Assembly (NCBI GenBank): GCA_007125005.1
Contig: SLDY01000063.1
Span: forward strand, 1-35,771
Direction of reading: 5' to 3'
Source: Natronohydrobacter sp.
GTDB taxonomy: Bacteria; Pseudomonadota; Alphaproteobacteria; Rhodobacterales; Rhodobacteraceae
Length of the DNA: 35,771 bases
Positions within the stretch are counted from its first letter, which is position 1; each line of letters begins with the position of its first letter. The notes under the pieces are model-generated. The model saw only the letters and a list, made by a program, of their open reading frames with translations. It was not told the origin of the DNA and made no database searches. Shown one piece after another: positions 8,375-16,656 of the stretch. The position numbers were made by a program, and so were the translations under genes.

Positions 8375-9939
8375 CCGCGCCTTTCGAGCAGCAAAAGCTC
8401 GATAGCGATCTGCCGTGCGACAGGTTCCAAACCCACAGCCAGCAACCTTTGTAAGCCGCTTGTTGCCGCGTTCAGATCGCCAGCAGCAGCCTCGGCGATC
8501 AGTGCCAGACCCTCAAGGAGCAACAGCCCCGGCTTGCCCGCTTCAAGCAGCGCCTCATTTGCGGTAGAAAAACCCTCGGCATTAAAGGCCGCCACGATCG
8601 CTCCGGCGATGGGTGAGGATGACGTCTGAGGCAGATCACGTCCTTCCGCCAGCGCCATCACCAGTCTCCCGAGCCCCCCCTCCGGTGCAAGTGCAGCTGC
8701 AGCAGGGCGGGCATCATCGGACAGGAGCGCCAGCTTCCAGAGTATTTCGGAAGCCTGTGGTGCAAGCGACAAGTCAGCTAATGCCTCAGCTTTCATTTCG
8801 GCTAGCGCGGCCTCAAGTTCAGCAGCAGCGAAGAGTGGCCATGCCTGAACAAGCGCTGCAGACGCCGCTTCACTGTCTTTCATCGTTGTTGCGCGATCAA
8901 GGGTTTGTAGCAAGCGCACACGGTCCCAAAGCCCGCCTGAAGCTGCTGCTCGACGCTCGGAATACAGCCCGTGCAGGCGATTGGGCTGCATCACCCCAGC
9001 CCGGGTCAGTCGTTCAGCGGCTTCGAGTTGCGCGCGCCAGCCCGAAGTGCCACGCATATCAGCGTGGGCATAGGCAATCGGTAACCCTGCAGTTGTTACA
9101 GGATCGCCCAACGCCTCCATGATCCGCCAGCCGAGTGGGGTTGTCTCTTGCGGAGGCGGCAATGGATATTCTTCTTCCTCTTCTTCCAGAAAACGGGTCA
9201 GAAGCAGGGCTTCCGTTTCGCTGACAAGAGCCAATGACTGCGCCACGCGCAGGCTTGCATAGGCCGCCTGCCAATCTCCACGCCGTGCCGTGCAGAAGAT
9301 CTGCGCACCATGGCCATAGCTTGTTGTGATCAAACCGCTCAATGCAGCGCAAGCACGATCCTCTTCGCCAAGCAGAAGCGCGATATCAAAAGCGCGCGCA
9401 TTGATCGCTGAACTCGCTTCGCTGGCCACCTCAATCAATTGTTGCGCTTGTTCCAACGCACCCAGTTCAATCAGTTTGTCCACGCGTGCCAGAAAAAGCG
9501 CATCACGCGTATCGGAAATATCTCCACGCGGAAGCGCGAACTCTGCCAACAAAAGACGCAAGGCGAGACGCGCAGCACTTGGCACAGTGTCTGTTGGGAT
9601 TGTCTTGATCGCGGCAATGACTTCCGAATGCGTGGCCGCACCCCATAAATCACGCGGCAACCCGATCCTCTCGGCGGTGAAGATGCCTGTGCTGCTTAGC
9701 CCCGCCCCTTCCAGCAACTCAGTCTCGATTGGTGCAAAATGCGTGGCAGGCAAGCGCGCGTCTGTTTCATCTGGAAGCAATGTGCCGACAGGCCCCTCTG
9801 TCGGCGCAATGGGCGCCTCAAGTGCGCGTTGCAACCAGTCAATCGCGCTGAGTGGGGCTCCATCGCTGGCCTGAGCAGCTAGGCCGAACACAGCAAAGGC
9901 AGCTCCGCTGGCCAAAAACAGGGTGCGCTTCGAGATCAA
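8371..9939 (-). CDS. secreted helical-repeat-like protein of unknown function
   Basis: About 522 aa, not matched to a family I can name. The N terminus is a Sec signal peptide (ISKRT then a hydrophobic run to about residue 23, cleavage near AQA-S), so the mature protein should be periplasmic. The body is alpha-helical and rich in Ala/Leu/Glu, with runs such as RLALRLLLAEFAL and ELGALEQAQQLIEVA that suggest TPR/solenoid-like packing. An acidic-proline stretch (six Glu, then YPLPPP) interrupts it mid-way. I chose the TTG at 9939 because it overlaps the stop of the preceding small gene (TTGA) and puts the signal peptide at the N terminus; the frame stays open upstream, but without protein-like sequence. 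It is translationally linked to xerD downstream. Confidence 0.75.
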   Translation of the reverse strand: MISKRTLFLASGAAFAVFGLAAQASDGAPLSAIDWLQRALEAPIAPTEGPVGTLLPDETDARLPATHFAPIETELLEGAGLSSTGIFTAERIGLPRDLWGAATHSEVIAAIKTIPTDTVPSAARLALRLLLAEFALPRGDISDTRDALFLARVDKLIELGALEQAQQLIEVASEASSAINARAFDIALLLGEEDRACAALSGLITTSYGHGAQIFCTARRGDWQAAYASLRVAQSLALVSETEALLLTRFLEEEEEEYPLPPPQETTPLGWRIMEALGDPVTTAGLPIAYAHADMRGTSGWRAQLEAAERLTRAGVMQPNRLHGLYSERRAAASGGLWDRVRLLQTLDRATTMKDSEAASAALVQAWPLFAAAELEAALAEMKAEALADLSLAPQASEILWKLALLSDDARPAAAALAPEGGLGRLVMALAEGRDLPQTSSSPIAGAIVAAFNAEGFSTANEALLEAGKPGLLLLEGLALIAEAAAGDLNAATSGLQRLLAVGLEPVARQIAIELLLLERRG

Positions 9940-10070
9940 TTCACCTCCAGCGTGACCGGGGTTTCCACTGTGATACGCTGCGCTGTCAGATCGCCTATGT
10001 AAGAATAGGCTATAACGGCAATCGCTGCGAGGATGACCAGTATCAGAACCAGTCTGAAAATATAGCGCAT
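9936..10070 (-). CDS. 44-aa single-pass membrane protein
   Basis: A short ORF starting MRYIFRLVLILVILAAIAVI: a basic N terminus, one transmembrane helix (about residues 5-24), and a short polar tail ending VETPVTLEVN. The ATG at 10070 has AAAGGCAGG just upstream. Its stop overlaps the TTG start of the secreted protein by 4 nt, and that gene overlaps xerD by 4 nt, so it heads a tightly coupled three-gene chain. The coding case rests on the overlap, the ribosome-binding site and the clean membrane helix. The function is unknown. Confidence 0.65.
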   Translation of the reverse strand: MRYIFRLVLILVILAAIAVIAYSYIGDLTAQRITVETPVTLEVN

Positions 10071-10149
10071 CTGGGCCTGCCTTTCTGCATAAGAACACCC
10101 CTTCTTGCGACAAAGTCTGAGCGGGGGTTTTCCGGTCGACATTGCCGCA

Positions 10150-10164
10150 TTAACACGACATTAA
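10150..10164. promoter_or_regulatory. CtrA-type box TTAA-N7-TTAA
   Basis: TTAACACGACATTAA is a perfect match to the alphaproteobacterial CtrA consensus TTAA-N7-TTAA. It lies in the 150-bp divergent region, 56 bp before the aroK ATG and 80 bp before the ATG of the small membrane protein that heads the xerD chain. It could act on either side. The motif match is seen directly; binding is inferred. Confidence 0.5.
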
Positions 10165-10220
10165 ACAGACAGGCCACGAAAACTTGATGGCGCCTAGATC
10201 ACGGGAGGCAGAGCGCGCTC

Positions 10221-10766
10221 ATGAGATTGTGCAAGACGGTGGTTCTTGTAGGCATGATGGGCGCGGGCAAGACCGCCGTGGGCAAAGAATTGGCCAGGAT
10301 GTTATCTGTCCCGTTTCTCGATTCGGACGAAGAGATCGTTGCGGCCGCCGCCATGAGCATCGGCGAAATCTTCGAGCGCGATGGCGAGGCCTTTTTCCGC
10401 GCACGCGAGGCCGAAGTGATTGCACGTCTGCTGCGGGGGCGACCGGGGGTTCTCTCGGTTGGAGGGGGAGCATTTCTGAATAGCGCTACCCGCGCGTTGA
10501 TCTCGGAGCTTGGCGTTTCAGTCTGGCTTAAGGCTGATCTCGACTTGCTCTGGCAACGGGTTCGGCACAAAACGACACGGCCCTTGTTACGCACTGCTAA
10601 TCCCCGCGCGACATTGGCTGAGCTGCTTGATGCGCGAGCGCCTGAGTATGCCAAGGCCGATCTGGTGGTAGAAGCGCGCCCAAGCTATGCCGTGGCCGAT
10701 ATGGCAGCTGCGGTGCTTAGCGCTCTGGCGACCCGGCCTGATGTTATTGAGGGAGGCGTTGGATGA
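10221..10766 (+). CDS. aroK: shikimate kinase
   Basis: A 181-aa P-loop kinase that phosphorylates shikimate at the 3-hydroxyl in the chorismate pathway. The Walker A motif GMMGAGKT is at residues 11-18. The shikimate-binding Asp/Glu region follows (FLDSDEEI), then the Arg-containing FRAREAEV and the GGG loop (SVGGGAF). The LID region contains RPLLRTANPRATL. The ATG at 10221 is used; a GGGAGG sits rather far upstream, so a downstream TTG at 10227 cannot be excluded. The stop overlaps the aroB start (ATGA). It is divergent from the xerD chain. Confidence 0.95.
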   Translation: MRLCKTVVLVGMMGAGKTAVGKELARMLSVPFLDSDEEIVAAAAMSIGEIFERDGEAFFRAREAEVIARLLRGRPGVLSVGGGAFLNSATRALISELGVSVWLKADLDLLWQRVRHKTTRPLLRTANPRATLAELLDARAPEYAKADLVVEARPSYAVADMAAAVLSALATRPDVIEGGVG

Positions 10767-11884
10767 CGCAGATTGACCGGGTTCATGTGCCGCTGGGCGC
10801 GCGTGCTTATGATGTTGTAATAGGCGAGGGCCTTATGGCACAGGCGGGTGCATTGATCGCGCCGCTACTCGCGCGCCCGCGCGCTGCAGTACTGACCGAA
10901 AGCCGAGTGGCAGAGCTACATCTTGAGAAATTGCAGGCTGGGCTGGCCGCCGAAGGTATTTCAGCCAGCGCGCATGTGCTTGCGCCCGGAGAAAGCAGCA
11001 AAAGTTGGGATGGACTGCGCGACGCGGTGGAGTGGCTGCTTGATGAGAAGGTCGAACGACGCGACATGGTGCTCGCACTTGGTGGCGGGGTGATCGGGGA
11101 TTTGGGTGGTTTCGCAGCGGCCGTGCTGCGCCGCGGTGTGCGTTTCGTGCAGGTTCCAAGCTCGCTCTTGGCTCAGGTTGACAGCTCTGTCGGCGGCAAG
11201 ACGGGGATCAACACTCGTCATGGGAAGAATCTGGTAGGTGCGTTTCATCAACCCGCACTGGTGCTTGCCGATATTGATCTGCTCGATACGCTTTCGCCAC
11301 GCGACTTTCTGGCTGGCTATGGCGAGGTGGTGAAATACGGACTCTTGGGAGATCCTGCGTTTTTCGACTGGTTGGAAACCAATGGACCGGCACTCGCAAA
11401 GGGTGACAAGGCGCTGCGGCACCATGCGGTGCGGCGATCTGTTGAAATGAAGGCCGGAATCGTGGCACGCGATGAGACGGAACAAGGCGAACGTGCACTT
11501 TTGAACCTTGGTCATACGTTCTGCCATGCACTCGAAGCCGCGACAGGCTATTCCCAAAGACTGCTGCATGGCGAAGGTGTGGCGATTGGATGCGCGCTGG
11601 CATTTGCACTTTCTGCCCGAATGGGGCTGTGCGCGCAGGAAACCCCCTCACGCGTTCGTGCTCATTTTCGTGCGATGGGAATGGCGACGGATCTCGCCGA
11701 TATTCAGGGAGATCTGCCGGGTGTCGAGGGGTTAATCGGGTTGATGGCACAAGACAAGAAAGTGCAAGACGGAAGGCTGCGTTTCGTTCTTGCGCGCGAT
11801 ATCGGTGCCGCCTTTGTCTGCGATGACGTGCCGGGGGATGTGCTGACGCAACTCCTCTCTGAGGAACTCGCACGCCGGAGATGA
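10763..11884 (+). CDS. aroB: 3-dehydroquinate synthase
   Basis: A 373-aa enzyme that converts DAHP to 3-dehydroquinate using NAD and a divalent metal. The nucleotide-binding motif GGGVIGDLGGFAAAVLRRG lies in the first half, followed by QVPSSLLAQVDSSVGGKTGI and the metal-ligand region NLGHTFCHALE with HGEGVAIG. Length and motifs are standard. It begins within the aroK stop (ATGA), so the two shikimate-pathway genes are translationally coupled. The small membrane-protein gene follows after 74 nt. Confidence 0.96.
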   Translation: MTQIDRVHVPLGARAYDVVIGEGLMAQAGALIAPLLARPRAAVLTESRVAELHLEKLQAGLAAEGISASAHVLAPGESSKSWDGLRDAVEWLLDEKVERRDMVLALGGGVIGDLGGFAAAVLRRGVRFVQVPSSLLAQVDSSVGGKTGINTRHGKNLVGAFHQPALVLADIDLLDTLSPRDFLAGYGEVVKYGLLGDPAFFDWLETNGPALAKGDKALRHHAVRRSVEMKAGIVARDETEQGERALLNLGHTFCHALEAATGYSQRLLHGEGVAIGCALAFALSARMGLCAQETPSRVRAHFRAMGMATDLADIQGDLPGVEGLIGLMAQDKKVQDGRLRFVLARDIGAAFVCDDVPGDVLTQLLSEELARRR

Positions 11885-11958
11885 TCCTGCACGACGCCAT
11901 GAAATAGCCGGGTTTTCCTTCCATGTTAGATTTCATGAGGTGCCTGGGAGGCTCGGTG

Positions 11959-12168
11959 ATGCTGTGGAACATGGAACAAGCGAAAGTAGATGCGCTCGTT
12001 GCCAATCTGCTCGCGATCGGCTTTATTTTCTTTGCAGTGCTACTGCTTTTGACACTGCTCGTGCCTAAAGAAAGCTGGCTCGGCCGACAGCTGGCGAAGA
12101 TCAAATGGGGTGACGATCATAACGCGGGCGGTGGCGGCGGTGGGTGCGGGGATTGCGGCACGGATTAG
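11959..12168 (+). CDS. small membrane protein with Gly-rich CxxC tail
   Basis: A 69-aa protein with one transmembrane helix (LLAIGFIFFAVLLLLTLLVP, about residues 17-36), a basic-aromatic stretch (KESWLGRQLAKIKWG), and a tail of six glycines followed by CGDCGTD. The ATG at 11959 has GGGAGG 7 nt upstream; an ATG at 11923 in the same frame lacks such a site. It follows aroB on the same strand and may be cotranscribed. The CxxC pair could bind metal or be redox-active, but that is speculation. I do not recognise a named family. Confidence 0.7.
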   Translation: MLWNMEQAKVDALVANLLAIGFIFFAVLLLLTLLVPKESWLGRQLAKIKWGDDHNAGGGGGGCGDCGTD

Positions 12169-12195
12169 TCCCTTGCCGCAAGACGCGTATGCGAC

Positions 12196-13557
12196 TCACC
12201 CCTGCGGCACCAGCTTGCCGGGATTGAGAATCTTCTGTGGATCCAATGCGGCTTTGAGCGCGCCCATGACCTGCCACCCCGCGCCATGTTCGGCCTCCAT
12301 ATAGCCCAGCTTGCCCATGCCGATCCCATGCTCACCACTGACAGTTCCCCCGAGTCGCAACGCGCGTTCGGCCATACGCGCTGCAAGAGCCTTGGCTGTG
12401 GCGATCTCTTCGGGTGTGTCCTTGTCAGGAAGTAGCAGCGCGTGGAAATTTCCATCGCCGACATGGCCAAGGATTGGGCCGGGTATGCCCGAGGCAGCGA
12501 TCTCGGCGGCTGTTTCTTCAACCGCCGCGGCCAATTTCGAAATTGGCACGCAAATATCCGTGGTCAGCGGAAAAGCATTGGGATAGAGCGCACGCGCCGC
12601 GTAATAGCCGTTATGGCGCAGCTTCCACAGACGGTTACGCTCTTCCGGAGTCTCGGCCCATTGAAACGCCCCGCCCCCCATCTCGGCCACGATCTCGCCA
12701 AACATGCGAGTCTGCTCCTGCACGGCACTGTGGCTACCATGAAACTCGACCATCAAATGCGGCATCTCGGGCATCTCGCTACCACCATAGGCATTGAAGG
12801 CACGCACATTCGCAGCATCGACAAACTCGATCCGCGCCATCGGTATACCACTCTGGATCGTCAGCATCACAGCCTCGACGGCTGCGCCTATATCGGGAAA
12901 GGCACAGATGGCTGCGGATATGCCCTCGGGTTGGCCTTGCAGGCGGAGCGTCAATTCGGTGATCAGCCCCAAAGTGCCTTCAGAACCCACGAAGAGAGCT
13001 GTCAAATCATATCCGGTAGAAGATTTCGGCGCGCGTGAGCCAGTACGAATGATGCGGCCATCAGCGAGCACAACCTCAAGTGCGAGCACATTCGTGCGCA
13101 TTGTTCCATAGCGTACGGCTGTTGTGCCGGAGGCGCGGGTGGCCGCCATGCCACCGAGCGAGGCATTGGCACCGGGATCCACCGGAAAGAAAAGCCCGGT
13201 CGCGCGCAACTCCTCATTCAACGCTTCGCGAGTCACACCGGGCTGGACGACAGCAAGCATGTCCTCAGACGCAATGTGCAGCACACGATTCATACGGCTG
13301 AAATCGACGGTGATCCCTCCTTTGAGCGCCAGCGCGTGACCTTCAAGCGAAGTGCCCGTCCCCCAGCCTATCACAGGCACTCCCCGCTCCGAACAATTGC
13401 GGATGATGGCCGATACTTCTTCAGTGGATTGCGGATAGGCCACTGCATCGGGTGCCAATATAGGAAAATGCGATTCGCAGCGCCCATGGAGTTCACGGTC
13501 TGAAGCACTGGCTGAAAAGCGCGGTCCGAGCAGTTCTTTCAGTGGATCAAAGTCCAT
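12196..13557 (-). CDS. FAD-linked oxidase, D-lactate dehydrogenase/GlcD type
   Basis: A 453-aa flavoprotein of the FAD-linked oxidase family that includes cytochrome-type D-lactate dehydrogenase, glycolate oxidase GlcD and D-2-hydroxyglutarate dehydrogenase. The FAD-binding PCMH domain covers about 35-215: VIGWGTGTSLEGHALALKGG, then PGANASLGGMAATRASGT. The C-terminal cap has GHVGDGNFHALLLPD with likely metal/substrate histidines and SGEHGIGMGKLGYM near the end. The N-terminal HGRCESHFP resembles bacterial and mitochondrial DLD. The substrate is therefore probably D-lactate, but related 2-hydroxyacids are possible. It starts 3 nt after the DUF427 gene stop, so the two are an operon. Confidence 0.9.
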   Translation of the reverse strand: MDFDPLKELLGPRFSASASDRELHGRCESHFPILAPDAVAYPQSTEEVSAIIRNCSERGVPVIGWGTGTSLEGHALALKGGITVDFSRMNRVLHIASEDMLAVVQPGVTREALNEELRATGLFFPVDPGANASLGGMAATRASGTTAVRYGTMRTNVLALEVVLADGRIIRTGSRAPKSSTGYDLTALFVGSEGTLGLITELTLRLQGQPEGISAAICAFPDIGAAVEAVMLTIQSGIPMARIEFVDAANVRAFNAYGGSEMPEMPHLMVEFHGSHSAVQEQTRMFGEIVAEMGGGAFQWAETPEERNRLWKLRHNGYYAARALYPNAFPLTTDICVPISKLAAAVEETAAEIAASGIPGPILGHVGDGNFHALLLPDKDTPEEIATAKALAARMAERALRLGGTVSGEHGIGMGKLGYMEAEHGAGWQVMGALKAALDPQKILNPGKLVPQG

Positions 13558-13560
13558 TGC

Positions 13561-13899
13561 TCAAACGCGTTCAACTGTCACTTTGCCAGCATCGAACGCG
13601 ATGTGATCTTTCAGCGAGGTGGCTGCTTCCGTAGGTGCAGTAATGCTGTAGCCAGCATTCAGGATGATACCTTCAGGGCTTGATACATGGAAATGCACCC
13701 CCTCACCACGATCATCACAAAACAAGGGCCGATCCGACGGATCAAGCACTGCAGATGCGATGTCTTCGCGTGGGAAATATATCACGAACGGGAAATCACG
13801 CTGCACCAGTTCCAGGGCATTTGTGCTCTCTGCGATCACTGATCCGCCTGCGCGCACGACCCATTTGCCTTGCGCGGGGTAAATCCTGATGTTGCTCAT
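13561..13899 (-). CDS. DUF427-family protein
   Basis: A 112-aa single-domain protein typical of DUF427: the conserved segment VIYFPREDIA and a beta-rich pattern with GEGVHFHVSS and AGYSITAP. The biochemical role of the family is not established. It lies immediately upstream of, and is probably cotranscribed with, the FAD-linked oxidase gene. The aminopeptidase P gene ends 91 nt upstream on the same strand. Confidence 0.85.
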   Translation of the reverse strand: MSNIRIYPAQGKWVVRAGGSVIAESTNALELVQRDFPFVIYFPREDIASAVLDPSDRPLFCDDRGEGVHFHVSSPEGIILNAGYSITAPTEAATSLKDHIAFDAGKVTVERV

Positions 13900-13990
13900 A
13901 TTGCGCTTATCCTCTCAGGTTCTGATTTGGTCGCACTATTGCAGGCTTTCGCCAAAAGGCAAAGTACCCGTCTGCCAGGATATAGAGCCC

Positions 13991-15802
13991 TCAAAGCGGT
14001 GCACAAGCAGCCTTCAACCATCGTGCTGCCTGTTCTGATACCAATGGGCCGAGCAGACTCTCGACCCGCTGATGATAACTGTCCAGCCAAGCGCACTCAT
14101 CATTTGTCAGCATCGTTTTATCAATAAGACGACGATCTATTGGTGCGAGCGTAAGCGTCTCGAACTCAAGCCAATCACGCGCATCGCCATTCGCTGGCAC
14201 CCTTCCGGCACGCACCGCCAGAAGGTTTTCAATACGTATCCCGAATGCGCCCTCGGCATAGTAGCCGGGTTCGTTTGAGAGGATCATGCCCTCGCTTAGC
14301 GGGACCGTACTGATACGTGATAACCGTTGCGGGCCCTCATGAACCGATAGGAAGGCTCCCACGCCATGTCCCGTGCCATGATCGTAATCGAGCCCGGCAA
14401 GCCAGAGCGGATAGCGTGCAAGGGCATCCAGATGCGCCCCTGCGACCCCACGTGGAAACCGCATACGCGAAATGGATATCATACCCTGCAAAACGCGTGT
14501 AAAGCATTCGGCTTCTCGCGCACCAACCGGGCCAATGGCAATTGTGCGCGTGATATCGGTCGTGCCATCAAGATATTGCCCTCCGGAATCCACAAGCATC
14601 AGATCACCAGGCATAAGGCGACGATTACTGTTTTCGGTCACGCGGTAATGTACTACCGCACCATTTGGCCCCGATCCCGAGATTGTGTCGAAACTTATAT
14701 CTTTCAGCGCACCTGTCGCCATGCGGTACGCCTCAAGCTGTTGGGCGATGTCAATCTCTGTAACACGGTGTTCATGGTCAGCGACAAGCTGCAAGGCCTG
14801 CTCGTCAAGCCAGCAAAGGAATTCCACCATTGCCGTACCGTCACGAAGATGAGCTGCACGTGCACCTGCGAGTTCGGCCTCTGTCTTGCGGGCCTTGGGT
14901 AAAAGGCAGGGGTCCTGCATGAATGCAATTTCGATATCAGCACCGCGCAGCAGGTGAACAATCTGCAATGGGATGGTGGTTTTGTCGAGCCGAACCGGCC
15001 CCGTCAAGGTTCTTAGCGCAGGCTCCAAAGCTTCGGGTGGGCGGATATGTACACTGTGATCCCATGCAATAGAGGTCGTCTTGTCAGGATTGACGAACAA
15101 ATCAATGCGGCCATCATCATGGGCAATCGCGAATCCCTGCATTACGGGAACGCGTGGAAGATCTCCCCCACGGATATTCAGAAGCCAACACAGGCTTTCT
15201 GGCTGTGTAAGAACGACAGCGCGCTGCTCGTTTTCGCGCAAAGCTTTGGCCAGACCCTCGCGCTTGGCCAGCGACGACAAGCCAGCAAACGCCTCAGGGT
15301 GGCTGTACGCAGGTGCATCAGGAGGCGATGGGCGATCACTCCAGAGTGCATCAATCTGGTTGGTCATCGCGCGCAAAACGACACCACTTCCTTTGAGTCC
15401 TTTTTCCAGTGTCTCTATTTCATCGGGTGTATGCAGCCATGGATCAAAGCCGATGATCGCTCCTTCAGGACAGGCTTTGCGCAACCATTCGGCTGGCTTG
15501 ATCTCGGGCCAGTTGACCGGCGTGAAAACAGGCGCGCACTGCAGCTTAGCTTGAACGCGGTAACGGCCATCAACAAACAGTCCCGCGCAATCGGGGAGCA
15601 CAATGCAAAAACCAGCAGAGCCAGTGAACCCGGTGAGCCAGGCGAGCCTCTCGTCGCAAGGCGCGACATATTCCCCCTGATGGACATCGGCACGAGGCTG
15701 GATGTAGCCAGTAACCCCTGCCTTATCGAGCTTTGCGCGCAAGGCGGCCAGTCTCGGCGGGCCGTCTTCTGGACGGGTGTTCGAGGTATAGGTCTGGAAC
15801 AT
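13991..15802 (-). CDS. Xaa-Pro aminopeptidase (aminopeptidase P, M24B), long form
   Basis: A 603-aa metallopeptidase that removes N-terminal residues preceding proline. It has the long architecture: two creatinase-like N-terminal domains (about 15-300) and a C-terminal pita-bread catalytic domain (about 310-530), plus a C-terminal extension. The five metal ligands are visible: Asp405 (LVDSGGQYLDG), Asp416 (TTDITRT), His479 (GTGHGVGAF), Glu511 (SNEPGYY) and Glu525 (RIENL). The ATG at 15802 has AAAGGG 7 nt upstream. It is divergent from the phosphatidyltransferase gene across 145 bp that carries a direct repeat. Confidence 0.94.
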   Translation of the reverse strand: MFQTYTSNTRPEDGPPRLAALRAKLDKAGVTGYIQPRADVHQGEYVAPCDERLAWLTGFTGSAGFCIVLPDCAGLFVDGRYRVQAKLQCAPVFTPVNWPEIKPAEWLRKACPEGAIIGFDPWLHTPDEIETLEKGLKGSGVVLRAMTNQIDALWSDRPSPPDAPAYSHPEAFAGLSSLAKREGLAKALRENEQRAVVLTQPESLCWLLNIRGGDLPRVPVMQGFAIAHDDGRIDLFVNPDKTTSIAWDHSVHIRPPEALEPALRTLTGPVRLDKTTIPLQIVHLLRGADIEIAFMQDPCLLPKARKTEAELAGARAAHLRDGTAMVEFLCWLDEQALQLVADHEHRVTEIDIAQQLEAYRMATGALKDISFDTISGSGPNGAVVHYRVTENSNRRLMPGDLMLVDSGGQYLDGTTDITRTIAIGPVGAREAECFTRVLQGMISISRMRFPRGVAGAHLDALARYPLWLAGLDYDHGTGHGVGAFLSVHEGPQRLSRISTVPLSEGMILSNEPGYYAEGAFGIRIENLLAVRAGRVPANGDARDWLEFETLTLAPIDRRLIDKTMLTNDECAWLDSYHQRVESLLGPLVSEQAARWLKAACAPL

Positions 15803-15831
15803 TCTACACCCTTTTCGGCAAATGAACTGGC

Positions 15832-15860
15832 CAAGTGGTAGGACGCAGCCAGCAAGTGGT
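15832..15860. repeat. direct repeat CAAGTGGT x2, 21-bp spacing
   Basis: CAAGTGGT occurs at 15832-15839 and again at 15853-15860, exactly 21 bp apart (two helical turns), in the divergent region between the aminopeptidase P and phosphatidyltransferase genes. Same-face spacing suits a dimeric or tandem regulator, but no known regulator is matched. Confidence 0.4.
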
Positions 15861-15947
15861 CAATGGGGCTTGCAGCTCTTGTCATGGCTTGGAACAGGTA
15901 CAGTATATGCATAGCCGCACATTTGGTGGTCGGCATAGGGGGACACG

Positions 15948-16562
15948 ATGCTCGATCGCCATATCAGACCATGGATGGATCCACCGTTGAACCGGGTCGG
16001 AGCTGTGCTTGCGCGAAGTGGGATCAGCGCCAATACGGTCAGCCTGATCGGGCTCGGCTTTGGGCTCGCAGCGGCGGTGGCAATTGTTGCTGAAGCTTTC
16101 TGGCTTGCGATCTTGTTCATCCTTGCCTCGCGGCTCGCCGACGGGCTGGATGGAGCTGTGGCGCGTGCACACGGTGTGACGGATTTTGGCGGCTATCTTG
16201 ATATTGTTTGTGATTATGTCTTCTATGGTGCGATCCCGCTTGCGTTTGTGATACTCGACCAACCTCTACATGGTGCGGCAGGTGCGTTCCTGTTGATGAG
16301 CTTCTATGTTAACAGCGGATCTTTCCTTGGATTTTCAGTTCTGGCCGAAAAAAAACAAATGCGCAGCAATGCGCATGGAGTGAAGTCTCTCTATTTCACT
16401 GGTGGGCTTCTCGAGGGTACCGAGACAATCCTTTTTTTCCTGATTTTGTGTATTTTCCCACAGTTTTTCGTTCCGCTTGCCTGGGGCTTTGGTGTGCTCT
16501 GTCTTGTCACAGCAGCGGCACGGGTAGCGCTGGCAGCGAAAGTTTTCGCGGATCAGAATTAA
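15948..16562 (+). CDS. CDP-alcohol phosphatidyltransferase family membrane enzyme
   Basis: A 204-aa integral membrane protein with the family signature D-x2-DG-x2-AR...G-x3-D-x3-D: Asp65, Asp68-Gly69, Ala72-Arg73, Gly81, Asp85 and Asp89. About six hydrophobic helices surround it. Such enzymes transfer a phosphatidyl group from CDP-diacylglycerol to an alcohol (glycerol-P, serine, inositol, choline and others) or use CDP-alcohols. The acceptor cannot be deduced. The ATG at 15948 is preceded by AGGGGG. CdsA, which makes CDP-diacylglycerol, is encoded elsewhere in this window. The 3' part is unusually T-rich for this region but the frame is intact. Confidence 0.9.
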   Translation: MLDRHIRPWMDPPLNRVGAVLARSGISANTVSLIGLGFGLAAAVAIVAEAFWLAILFILASRLADGLDGAVARAHGVTDFGGYLDIVCDYVFYGAIPLAFVILDQPLHGAAGAFLLMSFYVNSGSFLGFSVLAEKKQMRSNAHGVKSLYFTGGLLEGTETILFFLILCIFPQFFVPLAWGFGVLCLVTAAARVALAAKVFADQN

Positions 16563-16587
16563 TCACTCAAATAATTCAAAGCACCAC

Positions 16588-16634
16588 TTGAAGGCTTTTC
16601 AGGTCTTCCCATATATGTTAATGTTAATAACATT
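16588..16634 (+). promoter_or_regulatory. putative promoter and palindrome before the DUF2852 gene
   Basis: TTGAAG at 16588-16593 and TATATG at 16612-16617 (18-bp spacing) resemble a sigma-70 promoter. Just downstream, 16620-16634 is a 15-bp palindrome AATGTTA-A-TAACATT ending about 10 bp before the ribosome-binding site AAGGA. The stretch is strikingly AT-rich. A repressor operator or a 5' hairpin is possible. Confidence 0.4.
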
Positions 16635-16656
16635 TACACCCAAAAAGGAAAAAACC

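Noticed and set aside
16588-16656. Upstream TTG start for the DUF2852 protein
   Set aside because: The added residues are unlike the family, and the stretch carries a promoter-like element and palindrome; the ATG at 16657 has a strong ribosome-binding site.
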